64,000 nucleotides of DNA from an uncultured Paracoccaceae bacterium (GTDB taxonomy: Bacteria; Pseudomonadota; Alphaproteobacteria; Rhodobacterales; Rhodobacteraceae), in assembly GCA_951812305.1 (NCBI GenBank), contig CATOSB010000010.1:39787-103786 (forward strand), written 5' to 3'. Under the pieces are notes generated by a model that saw only the letters and a list, made by a program, of their open reading frames with translations, made no database searches and was not told where the DNA came from. Below, piece by piece: positions 58,073 through 64,000 of this stretch (position 1 is the first letter of the stretch; each line of letters begins with the position of its first letter). A program made the translations under genes and the position numbers.

Positions 58073-58146
58073 ATCCTAGCGCGCACGCCGGGTCGTTGTT
58101 AGCGGACCATGGTCCGCTGCACCCGCGCGCCGGGATCGGCTATACC
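58073..58146. promoter_or_regulatory. Bidirectional late promoter P4 between lysis and head genes
   Basis: Palindrome GCGGACCATGGTCCGC at 58102-58117 has a -10-like site exactly 23 bp away on both sides: TAGGAT leftward (58073-58078) and TATACC rightward (58141-58146). It is the only one of four copies between divergent genes and the only one with a good rightward -10. Predicted starts are near 58066 (leftward) and 58153 (rightward); the latter leaves almost no leader for the gene at 58157. Confidence 0.65.
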
Positions 58147-58156
58147 GGGCGGTGAT

Positions 58157-59503
58157 ATGCCCGATCCCATGCTCCACAATCCCGCCCCTTCGCCCTCTAC
58201 GCCGGGCGGACCCGCTACGCTCTCCGCCCTTGACGGCTGGATCGACATCTGCCGCACGGGAAGCTTTACAGCCTCGACCGGGCCTGTGACGCTTGACGAG
58301 GCCGATCTCGACGAGATGGTGGCCAATTTCGAGCGCGCCGACCCGGCCCCTGTCGTGCTCGGCCATCCGACGAGCGACGATGTTCCCGCGCAGGGCTGGG
58401 TGGATCGGCTGCGCCGTGTCGGCGACCGCCTTCAGGCGCGGCTCACGCGGCTCGACGAGGGCTTCCGGGCGGCCTGTCAGGCGGGCCGGTATGCCCCCCG
58501 CTCGATCGGTGCAGTCAATGACCACGCAGGCTGGGTGCTTGACCACCTGGCGTTTCTGGGCGCGGCATCGCCCGCCGTTGACGGGCTGGCACCATCACAT
58601 TTCTCGCGCCACCCGAAGGGCATGACGATCGCGCTGTCCGCGCCGATCGATACCGCGCTGGCCGCCCCGCTCGGAGGGGCCGAGGAGCGTCTGGGCTGGT
58701 ATGCGGTCGAGAGCATGCTGCGCTCGCTGCGCGAATGGGTGATCGAGCGCTCGACGATCACGACGGCCGACCGGGTGATGCCGGCATGGTCGCTCGATAC
58801 GCTGCGCGAGCTGGCAGAGCCCGAGGATATGGTGGCGCTGGTCGGCAGGCTCGGCGCGACCCTCGCCACCGGCACAGACCCCGGCACAGACCCCGGCGGC
58901 GCACCCGCCCCTCACTTCACCTCCCGCCGCGCGCCGGCGGTCACTGAAAAGGAACCCCCGATGCCCGACGACATTCCCATCCCCGGCGCAACCGCGCCAG
59001 CCGCAGAGCCGCCCGCCGCGGGCGGGGAACTGGCGGTGCAGGTCGCCGAACTTACCGCGGCGCTGACAGGCGAGCGCGTGGCCCGCCTGGCCGCCGAACA
59101 GCAGGCCGCGGCGCGCACCCGGATCGCCGCCCATGTCCAGGCCGGCCGTGTGCTGCCCGCCGAGGCGGAACCACTGACGGCGCTTTGCGCAAGTCTGGCG
59201 GGAACCGGTGAGGGCGACACCATCGCGCTGAGCGCTGAGGACGGCACCGCGACGCGCGCCAGCCCGGCGGATGTGCTGGAGGCGTTCCTCAAGGGTCTGC
59301 CCCGGCGCGGGCCGGAGCTGCGCGAACTCTCGGGCGAGGCGCCAGGCGTGGATATTTACACCCAGGCAGCCGATCCCGCCGGGGTTGACCGGAATGTGCT
59401 GGCGCGCCGCGCCAATGCGCTTCTGGCCGCGGACACCACCGGCACGCTGACGCTGGATCTGGCGGTGCGCCAGGTTCTCGCAGGGGAGGCGGCGCATGCA
59501 TAA
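58157..59503 (+). CDS. Mu I-like head protease/scaffold
   Basis: ATG at 58157 (MPDPMLHNP), or 58169. The 448-residue protein has the Mu gpI layout: an N-terminal protease part (ALDGWIDICRTGSFTAS...LDEMVANFERADPAPVVLGHPTSDDVPAQGWVDRLRRVGDRLQA...GRYAPRSIGAVNDHAGWVLDHLAFLGAASPAVDGL) and a C-terminal Ala/Glu-rich scaffold (ELAVQVAELTAALTGERVARLAAEQQAA) that may also be made separately by internal initiation. It assembles and matures the capsid. It is first gene of the rightward late operon. Confidence 0.85.
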   Translation: MPDPMLHNPAPSPSTPGGPATLSALDGWIDICRTGSFTASTGPVTLDEADLDEMVANFERADPAPVVLGHPTSDDVPAQGWVDRLRRVGDRLQARLTRLDEGFRAACQAGRYAPRSIGAVNDHAGWVLDHLAFLGAASPAVDGLAPSHFSRHPKGMTIALSAPIDTALAAPLGGAEERLGWYAVESMLRSLREWVIERSTITTADRVMPAWSLDTLRELAEPEDMVALVGRLGATLATGTDPGTDPGGAPAPHFTSRRAPAVTEKEPPMPDDIPIPGATAPAAEPPAAGGELAVQVAELTAALTGERVARLAAEQQAAARTRIAAHVQAGRVLPAEAEPLTALCASLAGTGEGDTIALSAEDGTATRASPADVLEAFLKGLPRRGPELRELSGEAPGVDIYTQAADPAGVDRNVLARRANALLAADTTGTLTLDLAVRQVLAGEAAHA

Positions 59504-60236
59504 CCCAACACTTACCCGCGCCTTTCTGGCGGGCGGCACCATCAAGGCACGACGCATCGTGCAGATCGGTACCGCCGACGGCGCTGTGATCCAGGCCGAC
59601 GCCGACAGCGATACCACGATCGCCGAGCGCCCGATCGGCATCTCCTCCGAGGTCAACACAGCGTCCGGCGCGACGGTGGATGTCCACCTCGCCGGCATTG
59701 CCCTCTGCGTGGCGGGCGGTGCGGTCACGCGCGGCGCGTCGGTCAAGGCCGATGCCAGCGGCAAGGCGGTCGCAACCGAAACCGGGAACGATTTTGTGGT
59801 CGGCATTGCCCTGACCTCCGCCGCGGCGGACGGCGACATCATCCCGGTGCTGATCGCACCGCAGCGCATCTACATGATGGCGCGCGCGTTTACGGCCGGC
59901 GGGCCCATCGCGGCGCGACGCATCGTGCAGATCGGCACCGCCGATGGTGCGGTGATCCAGGCCGACGCCAGCAGCGATACCACGATCGCCGAGCGCCCGA
60001 TCGGCATCTCCTCCGAGGTCAACACAGCGTCCGGCGCGACGGTGGATGTCCACCTCGCCGGGACCGCCCTCTGCGAGGCGGGCGGTGCGGTCGCGCGCGG
60101 TGCCAGCCTAAAGGCCGATGCCGACGGCAAGGCGGTCGCAACCACAACCGCGAAAGACTTCGTTGTCGGCATCGCCCTCACCGCGGGCGCGGACGGTGCC
60201 ATCATCCAGGTGCTGGTCGCACCGCAACGGATCTGA
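59496..60236 (+). CDS. Duplicated DUF2190-like capsid decoration protein
   Basis: A 246-residue protein made of two nearly identical units of about 122 residues. Each unit reads AFLAGG.I.ARRIVQIGTADGAVIQADA.SDTTIAERPIGISSEV, and ends with ..VGIALT....DG.II.VL.APQRI. DUF2190 proteins are normally single-domain head-decoration or stabilising proteins of about 110-130 residues. The start ATG at 59496 lies inside the end of the protease gene, behind GGGGAGG. Confidence 0.85.
   Translation: MHNPTLTRAFLAGGTIKARRIVQIGTADGAVIQADADSDTTIAERPIGISSEVNTASGATVDVHLAGIALCVAGGAVTRGASVKADASGKAVATETGNDFVVGIALTSAAADGDIIPVLIAPQRIYMMARAFTAGGPIAARRIVQIGTADGAVIQADASSDTTIAERPIGISSEVNTASGATVDVHLAGTALCEAGGAVARGASLKADADGKAVATTTAKDFVVGIALTAGADGAIIQVLVAPQRI
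59551..60061. repeat. 366-bp-offset tandem duplication inside the decoration gene
   Basis: Bases 59551-59695 and 59917-60061 are nearly identical (stretches over 60 bp without change), offset by 366 bp = 122 codons. Identity is much higher than the more diverged ends of the units, so the duplication is recent or maintained by gene conversion. Confidence 0.85.
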
Positions 60237-60247
60237 GGAGACAGCAG

Positions 60248-61201
60248 ATGCCCGACCCAATCCCCCATCCCGGCTCGGCCTATCCGGTCGACGAGACGCG
60301 CACCGGCATTGCGATAGGGTACCGCAACCCGGCCTACATCGCCGATCTGGTGCTGCCGCGTGTCACGGTGCCCTTGCGGACCTACCGCTACACCGCTTAT
60401 CCGCTGGCCGAAAGCTACACGCTTCCCGACACGCGGATCGGGCGGCGCTCGGACCCCACGACCGTACACCTGAGTGCGACCGAGATGGCCGGCATGGTCA
60501 CCGATTACGGTCTGCAGGACCTCATTCCGGACGATGACATCCGCAACATACCCCCCGGCGTCTCCGACCCGCGCGACCGCTCGGTGATGACACTGACCGA
60601 CCTTCTGGCCATCGGGCGCGAGAAGCGCGTGGCCGATCTCGTCCTGAACGCCGCCACATATGCCGACACCAACAAGGTGACGCTGGGGGTCAACGACCAG
60701 TGGTCGGCTGACCACGCCCATTCCGATCCGGTCGATGATATTCTCAAGGCGATCGACGCGATGATCGTGGCGCCCACGCATCTTGCCATGGGTTCTTCGG
60801 TCTGGCTGAAGCTCAGATCGCACAAGAAGATCGCCAAGGCGGTCAACGCGACCTCGGGCGATGTCGCCATCGCCGCGCGGCGCGCCATTGCCGATCTCTT
60901 CGAACTTGAGGACATCGTCGTCGGACAGAGCCGGATCAACACCGCCGCGCAAGGCCAGCCGCCAACGCTCGCCCGCATCTGGGGCAAGTCGGCGCTGCTC
61001 TATCGCCGGTCGCCCGCGCCTGATCCCATGGGCGCACCGCAACTGGGTGTGACCGCGGGCTATCGTGGTCTTGAGGTCTATTCCCGATTCGAGGGTGCGC
61101 GCGGCGCACGCGGGCTGCACCGCATCCGCGTGGTCGACAGCTGCGAGGAGCGGATTCTGGCCCCTGCGGCCGGCTATCTTATCAAAGACGCCGTGGCGTA
61201 A
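60248..61201 (+). CDS. Major capsid protein
   Basis: A 317-residue protein in the position of the Mu major head subunit, after protease and decoration genes. The sequence (TGIAIGYRNPAYIADLVLPRVTVPLRTYRYTAYPLAESYTLPDTRIGR...VHLSATEMAGMVTDYGLQDLIPDDDIRN...KRVADLVLNAATYADTNKVTLG...AAGYLIKDAV) is typical of HK97-fold capsids in phages with DUF2190 decoration. The ATG at 60248 has GAGGAGA upstream. Confidence 0.85.
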   Translation: MPDPIPHPGSAYPVDETRTGIAIGYRNPAYIADLVLPRVTVPLRTYRYTAYPLAESYTLPDTRIGRRSDPTTVHLSATEMAGMVTDYGLQDLIPDDDIRNIPPGVSDPRDRSVMTLTDLLAIGREKRVADLVLNAATYADTNKVTLGVNDQWSADHAHSDPVDDILKAIDAMIVAPTHLAMGSSVWLKLRSHKKIAKAVNATSGDVAIAARRAIADLFELEDIVVGQSRINTAAQGQPPTLARIWGKSALLYRRSPAPDPMGAPQLGVTAGYRGLEVYSRFEGARGARGLHRIRVVDSCEERILAPAAGYLIKDAVA

Positions 61202-61216
61202 CGGGTGGGGTGAGAG

Positions 61217-61435
61217 ATGACGCAGCGGAAACCGGCCAAACAGACGACGACCCCCGCGAAGGATCCTCCGGGTGCCGGGACTGACAAAACGGTCCGCGTC
61301 CGGCTGACCACGCCGGTGCAGATCGACCGGGTCCGCCATGAGACCGGAGCCATTCTGGACATGGTGCCGGGCATCGCCGACGGCCTGATCGCCGACGGCG
61401 CGGCGGTTCCCGCCGAGGCAGAGGATGAGGTATGA
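61217..61435 (+). CDS. Small head-region protein, 72 aa
   Basis: A Lys/Pro/Thr-rich N-terminus is followed by KTVRVRLTTPVQIDRVRHETGAILDMVPGIADGLIADGAAVPAE, a small domain seen in proteins encoded between capsid and gp36 genes (DUF7210-like). It overlaps the next start (ATGA). The structural role is inferred from position. Confidence 0.65.
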   Translation: MTQRKPAKQTTTPAKDPPGAGTDKTVRVRLTTPVQIDRVRHETGAILDMVPGIADGLIADGAAVPAEAEDEV

Positions 61436-61881
61436 GGCCGACCCGTTACGCGACCCGCGCCGATCTGGTGGCGCGCTTCGGGTCTTGCGAGATCGGCGAT
61501 CTGGCTGACGAGGACATGGACGGGCGCGACGATCCGGGCCGCATTGACGCGGTCCTGGCGGATGTCTCCGCCGAGATCGACGCGGCCCTGGCGCGGGCCT
61601 GGGATCTGCCGCTGGAAGGCCCCGGCCCCTGGCCGGCGCTGACCGCGGCGGCCTGCGATCTGGCGCGGCTCAGGCTCTATGACGAGGCACCGCCCGAAGG
61701 CGTGATCGCCCGCGCCCGCGCGGCGCGCTCGGCGCTGCGCGGGTTGGTCGATGGCAAGAGCGCGCTGCTTGACGCCGCCAGTTCCATCGTGGCGCGCCGC
61801 GAGGAGACGCTGATCTCTGTGCGGGGGCCGTCTGCGGTGATCGCCGTCGCCCTGGGCCGTGGCGCACCGGGGGAGTGCTGA
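61432..61881 (+). CDS. Mu gp36-like head-tail adaptor (DUF1320)
   Basis: The 149-residue protein reads TRYATRADLVARFGSCEIGDLADEDMDGRDDPGRIDAVLADVSAEIDAALARAWDLPLEGPGPWPALTAAACDLARLRLYDEAPPEGVI, characteristic of DUF1320/gp36 connector proteins. It is coupled to the preceding gene by ATGA. It is expected at the head-tail interface. Confidence 0.88.
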   Translation: MRPTRYATRADLVARFGSCEIGDLADEDMDGRDDPGRIDAVLADVSAEIDAALARAWDLPLEGPGPWPALTAAACDLARLRLYDEAPPEGVIARARAARSALRGLVDGKSALLDAASSIVARREETLISVRGPSAVIAVALGRGAPGEC

Positions 61882-61882
61882 C

Positions 61883-62476
61883 ATGGCCGGTGCCGGCGTC
61901 AGGATCGATCTGGAGTGGGACGATGCGGAGGTCCGGGGGGCGCTCACGCGGATGGAGCGCGTCGCGGAGGACCCGCGCGCGGTCTTTGACGAGATCGGCG
62001 CCATGCTCGTGGCGACGGTCGCGCGGCGCTTTGAGACCGGGACCGGCCCGGATGGCAAAAAATGGCCACCCTCGAAACGCGCCGGTCGGGACGGCGGGCA
62101 GACACTTGTCAAATCCGGGCGTCTGGGATCGTCGGTCACCCACCGCGTCGACGCGACCGGCGTCGATGTCGGCACCAATGTCATCTATGCCGCGATCCAC
62201 CAGTTCGGCGGCACCATCAAACAGAAGGCCCGCCGCCAGACGCTGGCCTTCCGCCGCGTGAAGACCGCCTCGGGTGCCTATGTGATGCGCTTTGCCTCGC
62301 GCAAGAGTACCCGGGCGCGCAAGGCGGGCACGGTACGTGTGGCATTCGCCGAAATCGGCGCCCGCGAGATCGCCATGCCGGCCCGGCCCTTCCTGGGGCT
62401 TGATGCGTCTGATCGCGATGCGGTGCTGGAGATTGCGGCGCGTGCGATCAGCCGGGCCGCAGGAGCCACGTCATGA
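61883..62476 (+). CDS. Mu G-like virion morphogenesis/tail completion protein
   Basis: The ATG at 61883 follows the gp36 stop by one base. The 197-residue protein has GVRIDLEWDDAEVRGALTRMERVAEDPRAVFDEIGAMLVATVARRFETGTGPDGKKWPPSKRAG, LVKSGRLGSSVTHRVDATGVDVGTNVIYAAIHQFGGTIKQKARRQ and PARPFLGLDASD, the conserved segments of the gpG/phage virion morphogenesis family. It completes tail or neck assembly. Confidence 0.9.
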   Translation: MAGAGVRIDLEWDDAEVRGALTRMERVAEDPRAVFDEIGAMLVATVARRFETGTGPDGKKWPPSKRAGRDGGQTLVKSGRLGSSVTHRVDATGVDVGTNVIYAAIHQFGGTIKQKARRQTLAFRRVKTASGAYVMRFASRKSTRARKAGTVRVAFAEIGAREIAMPARPFLGLDASDRDAVLEIAARAISRAAGATS

Positions 62477-62985
62477 CCCGGCTGGAGACACCCCACACCG
62501 CACCCGATCCGGGCCTGCTGATCTGCGATGCGCTGACCGAGCATCTGGCACCGCTCGCCGGTCCCGGCCGTCCGTTTCGCCGCGTGATCGGCTTGCTGGA
62601 TGCGGCGGCCGAGACCACGCTCAAACCACCCGTCCTGGCGGTGGTGCCGGCGGCGTTTTCCGCCGGACCCAACCGCACCGGCCGGGCCGGCGCGCTGCAA
62701 GAGGTCACGCTGACCATCGCCACCACGATCCTGATCGCCGCCCCGGACGATCCGCGCGGCAGGAAGACCCGATCCCGGGGCCGCCTGGCGGAGCTTCTGG
62801 GCCCGGTGCGCAGGCGGCTTCTCGGCTGGTGCCCCGACCCCTGCGCCGGTGTTCCGGGCCGCCCGGCCCCGCTGGCGCTGGTCTCCGGGCGTTTGCTGGA
62901 GATCGAGGCCGGACGCGTGGTCTGGCAGGACGAATGGGCGGCCAAATACTGGATACATGCCCAGCCACCAGAGGATACATTATGA
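62473..62985 (+). CDS. Mu gp37-like tail terminator (DUF1834)
   Basis: A 170-residue protein (LLICDALTEHLAPLAGPGRPFRRVIGLLDAAAETTLKPPVLAVVPAAFS...EVTLTIATTILIAAP...LEIEAGRVVWQDEWAAKYWIHA) resembling gp37/DUF1834 proteins that cap the tail tube. It overlaps both neighbours by ATGA. Confidence 0.75.
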   Translation: MTRLETPHTAPDPGLLICDALTEHLAPLAGPGRPFRRVIGLLDAAAETTLKPPVLAVVPAAFSAGPNRTGRAGALQEVTLTIATTILIAAPDDPRGRKTRSRGRLAELLGPVRRRLLGWCPDPCAGVPGRPAPLALVSGRLLEIEAGRVVWQDEWAAKYWIHAQPPEDTL

Positions 62986-63770
62986 TCAGCAATCATCGAG
63001 ACAACATCATCGTCGGGGCGGGAGATTTATATTTCGCGCCCCTTGAACCCGGCGGGGCCCTGGGCGCGGAGCGCCATCTCGGCCATGTCAGCCAGGCCAC
63101 GCTCGCCATTCAGGAGGAGCGCGTCACGGTGCAATCCTCCTCGGGCCCGCCGCGCACGCTGGTCGATGCCGTCCGCTCGGTCACCCGCACCATCACGATG
63201 ACCTTGAACGACATGTCGCTCGCCAACCTTGCCGCCTTTCTCGGCTCGGACGCCGCCCTGCCGCGCCCGGAGGAGGCGGTCAAGGATGACGAGATCGCCG
63301 TGGCCGCGATCGAGACCGGGCCCTGCTACGGCCTGCCAGGCGCGCGCGGACGCAAGGTCAAGGATCTGGTGGTCTACAAGGCGAAAAACAAGGCCGGCAC
63401 CAAGCTGGCGGTCGGCACCCATTACCGCGCCGAGGAGAGTCACGGCCGCCTCCGGCTCCTGCAATCCGACGGCGGTGCCGCAAACGGCGATACGCTCTAT
63501 GCCAGCTACACCGTGACCAAAGGCGAGCGCCTGGCGATCGACCACCCGCAACCGGTGCGCGGCGCGCTGCGCTATATCGAGCTCTCGCCCGATATCGTCC
63601 CTGACAGCCATGGGCGGCATTACTACGCGCCGCTCGTCTCGCTGCGCCCCGCCGGCGATCTGTCGCTCATCGGTCAGGATATCCAGGGACTGCAGATCGC
63701 CGCGCTCATCCTCCAGCCGGCGGATTGCGGCGCCGCCCTCATCGTCGATGGAGAGCCCCTTGGCACGTAA
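62982..63770 (+). CDS. Phage tail tube protein
   Basis: The true start is ATG 62982 (ATGA overlap), not the much longer open frame upstream. The 262-residue protein (MISNHRDNIIVGAGDLYFAPLEPGGALGAERHLGHVSQATLAIQEERVTVQSSSGPPRTLVDAVRSVTRTITMTLNDMSLANLAAFLGSD) has the features of siphovirus-type tail tube proteins: an early VGAGDLYFAP strand and VTVQSS..GP. There is no contractile sheath gene before it, so a non-contractile tail is likely, unlike Mu. Confidence 0.8.
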   Translation: MISNHRDNIIVGAGDLYFAPLEPGGALGAERHLGHVSQATLAIQEERVTVQSSSGPPRTLVDAVRSVTRTITMTLNDMSLANLAAFLGSDAALPRPEEAVKDDEIAVAAIETGPCYGLPGARGRKVKDLVVYKAKNKAGTKLAVGTHYRAEESHGRLRLLQSDGGAANGDTLYASYTVTKGERLAIDHPQPVRGALRYIELSPDIVPDSHGRHYYAPLVSLRPAGDLSLIGQDIQGLQIAALILQPADCGAALIVDGEPLGT

Positions 63771-64000
63771 ACCCGCAAAACCCCGAAAACCCCGAAAAGC
63801 ACGAAACATCACACCAAAGCCCGCCCCGGCATCCGATGCCAAGGCGCTCGAGATCCTCGATCCCGATATCGCGCTCGAGGTGGCCGATCCGGACACCGGG
63901 AAACCGGTGCAGATCACGGTGCGCGAGTTCCGGTTCCGCGAGGGGCTCGAGATCCGCGCGCTGGCCGGGCCGCTGATTGCCGACCTGGCGGCACAAGTGG
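63760..64000 (+). CDS. Tail assembly chaperone-like gene, cut by window end
   Basis: A TTG at 63760 is the preferred start because GGAGAG (63750-63755) is correctly spaced; an ATG at 63748 has no such site. A Lys/Pro/Arg-rich start is followed by EILDPDIALEVADPDTGKPVQITVREFRFREGLEIRALAGPLIADLAA, the pattern of small proteins after tail tube genes (tail assembly chaperone/gp41-like). The 3' end is outside the window. Confidence 0.55.
   Translation, partial: MARKPAKPRKPRKARNITPKPAPASDAKALEILDPDIALEVADPDTGKPVQITVREFRFREGLEIRALAGPLIADLAAQV

Larger units (their letters stand above)
34408..64000. mobile_element. Mu-like transposable prophage, one end in the window, continues past 64000
   Basis: The element starts with TGTA at 34408, the 5'-TG expected for a Mu-type terminus, exactly where trbL is broken. 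It contains DDE transposase A, ATPase B, a C-type repressor, GemA, a Mor-like activator, Mu-type terminase, portal and F, Mu I-like protease, capsid and tail genes. The order differs from Mu: the repressor is internal, and terminase-portal-F form the arm reaching this end on the minus strand. The remaining head and tail genes run rightward on the plus strand. The other end and the 5-bp target duplication are outside the window. Confidence 0.88.

Noticed and set aside
62292..63770. 492-residue reading of the tail tube gene
   Set aside because: The first 230 codons are a shadow of the gpG and gp37 genes. The ATG at 62982 with ATGA overlap is the proper start.
1..64000. tRNA or rRNA genes and tRNA attachment sites
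   Set aside because: No cloverleaf with conserved T-loop or rRNA-like sequence was recognised, though a tRNA scan program would be more sensitive.

Overview
The window is GC-rich, about 65-70% in most coding regions, with densely packed genes that often share ATGA or TAATG overlaps. Gene content points to an alphaproteobacterium, most likely a member of the Rhodobacterales: a MOBQ-type relaxase, Ti-like TraF/TraB/TraG, Trb/VirB proteins and a Mu-like phage of the Rhodobacter type. No rRNA, tRNA, CRISPR array or phage-type integrase was seen. All assignments were made by reading the sequence; no database search was run.

Region 1 (1-34407) is a conjugative element, either a plasmid or an ICE. 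It holds small plasmid-type genes (DUF2493, a coiled-coil membrane protein), then a 674-nt gene-free control region. Next is a giant 4011-residue gene (2640-14675) that joins a MobA/MobL relaxase, a TOPRIM domain, four SF1 helicase-like modules and a C-terminal repeat region. A convergent minus-strand defence operon follows (14701-21361): HsdM, an HsdS split into two halves by a 7-copy 8-bp repeat, a zeta-like toxin with a small partner, and HsdR. After an IS5-family remnant comes a minus-strand transfer operon: mobilization protein, TraF, TraG/VirD4, TraB, a stand-alone TOPRIM protein, a muramidase and a muramidase-TrbL fusion. A BrnT/BrnA pair lies between these genes and TrbI, TrbF and TrbL.

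Region 2 (34408 to beyond the end) is a Mu-like transposable prophage inserted in the signal-peptide part of trbL. Only one phage end is in the window. The layout is unusual. The CI/LexA-type repressor (52580-53551) is internal. Leftward from it run a Ner-like gene, small early genes, transposase A and B, DUF3164, GemA, a DNA methyltransferase, a Mor-like activator, and then terminase, portal and the Mu F-like protein, reaching the phage end. Rightward are morons, a Dam-type methylase, and a lysis cassette (amidase, spanin pair, a Tad1/Acb2-like anti-defence protein). Protease/scaffold, decoration protein, major capsid, neck and tail tube genes follow on the plus strand.

The strongest new signals are regulatory. 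Four identical 16-bp palindromes (GCGGACCATGGTCCGC) lie in phage intergenic regions, each exactly 23 bp from a -10-like hexamer facing the downstream gene. The one copy between divergent genes has such a hexamer on both sides. This geometry puts the dyad at about -43.5, as expected for a Mor-type activator. Three TTGCCA-N4-TGGCGA operators separate the repressor from the early operon. Three small plus-strand genes, antisense to the early operon, share a common promoter/leader module.

Other notable points are a phase-variable HsdS, a palindromic repeat element inserted in frame in the giant helicase gene, a tandemly duplicated capsid decoration protein, a frameshifted transposase A, and a moron encoding a DUF6765-like (phospholipase C-fold-like) protein with its own sigma-70-type promoter.
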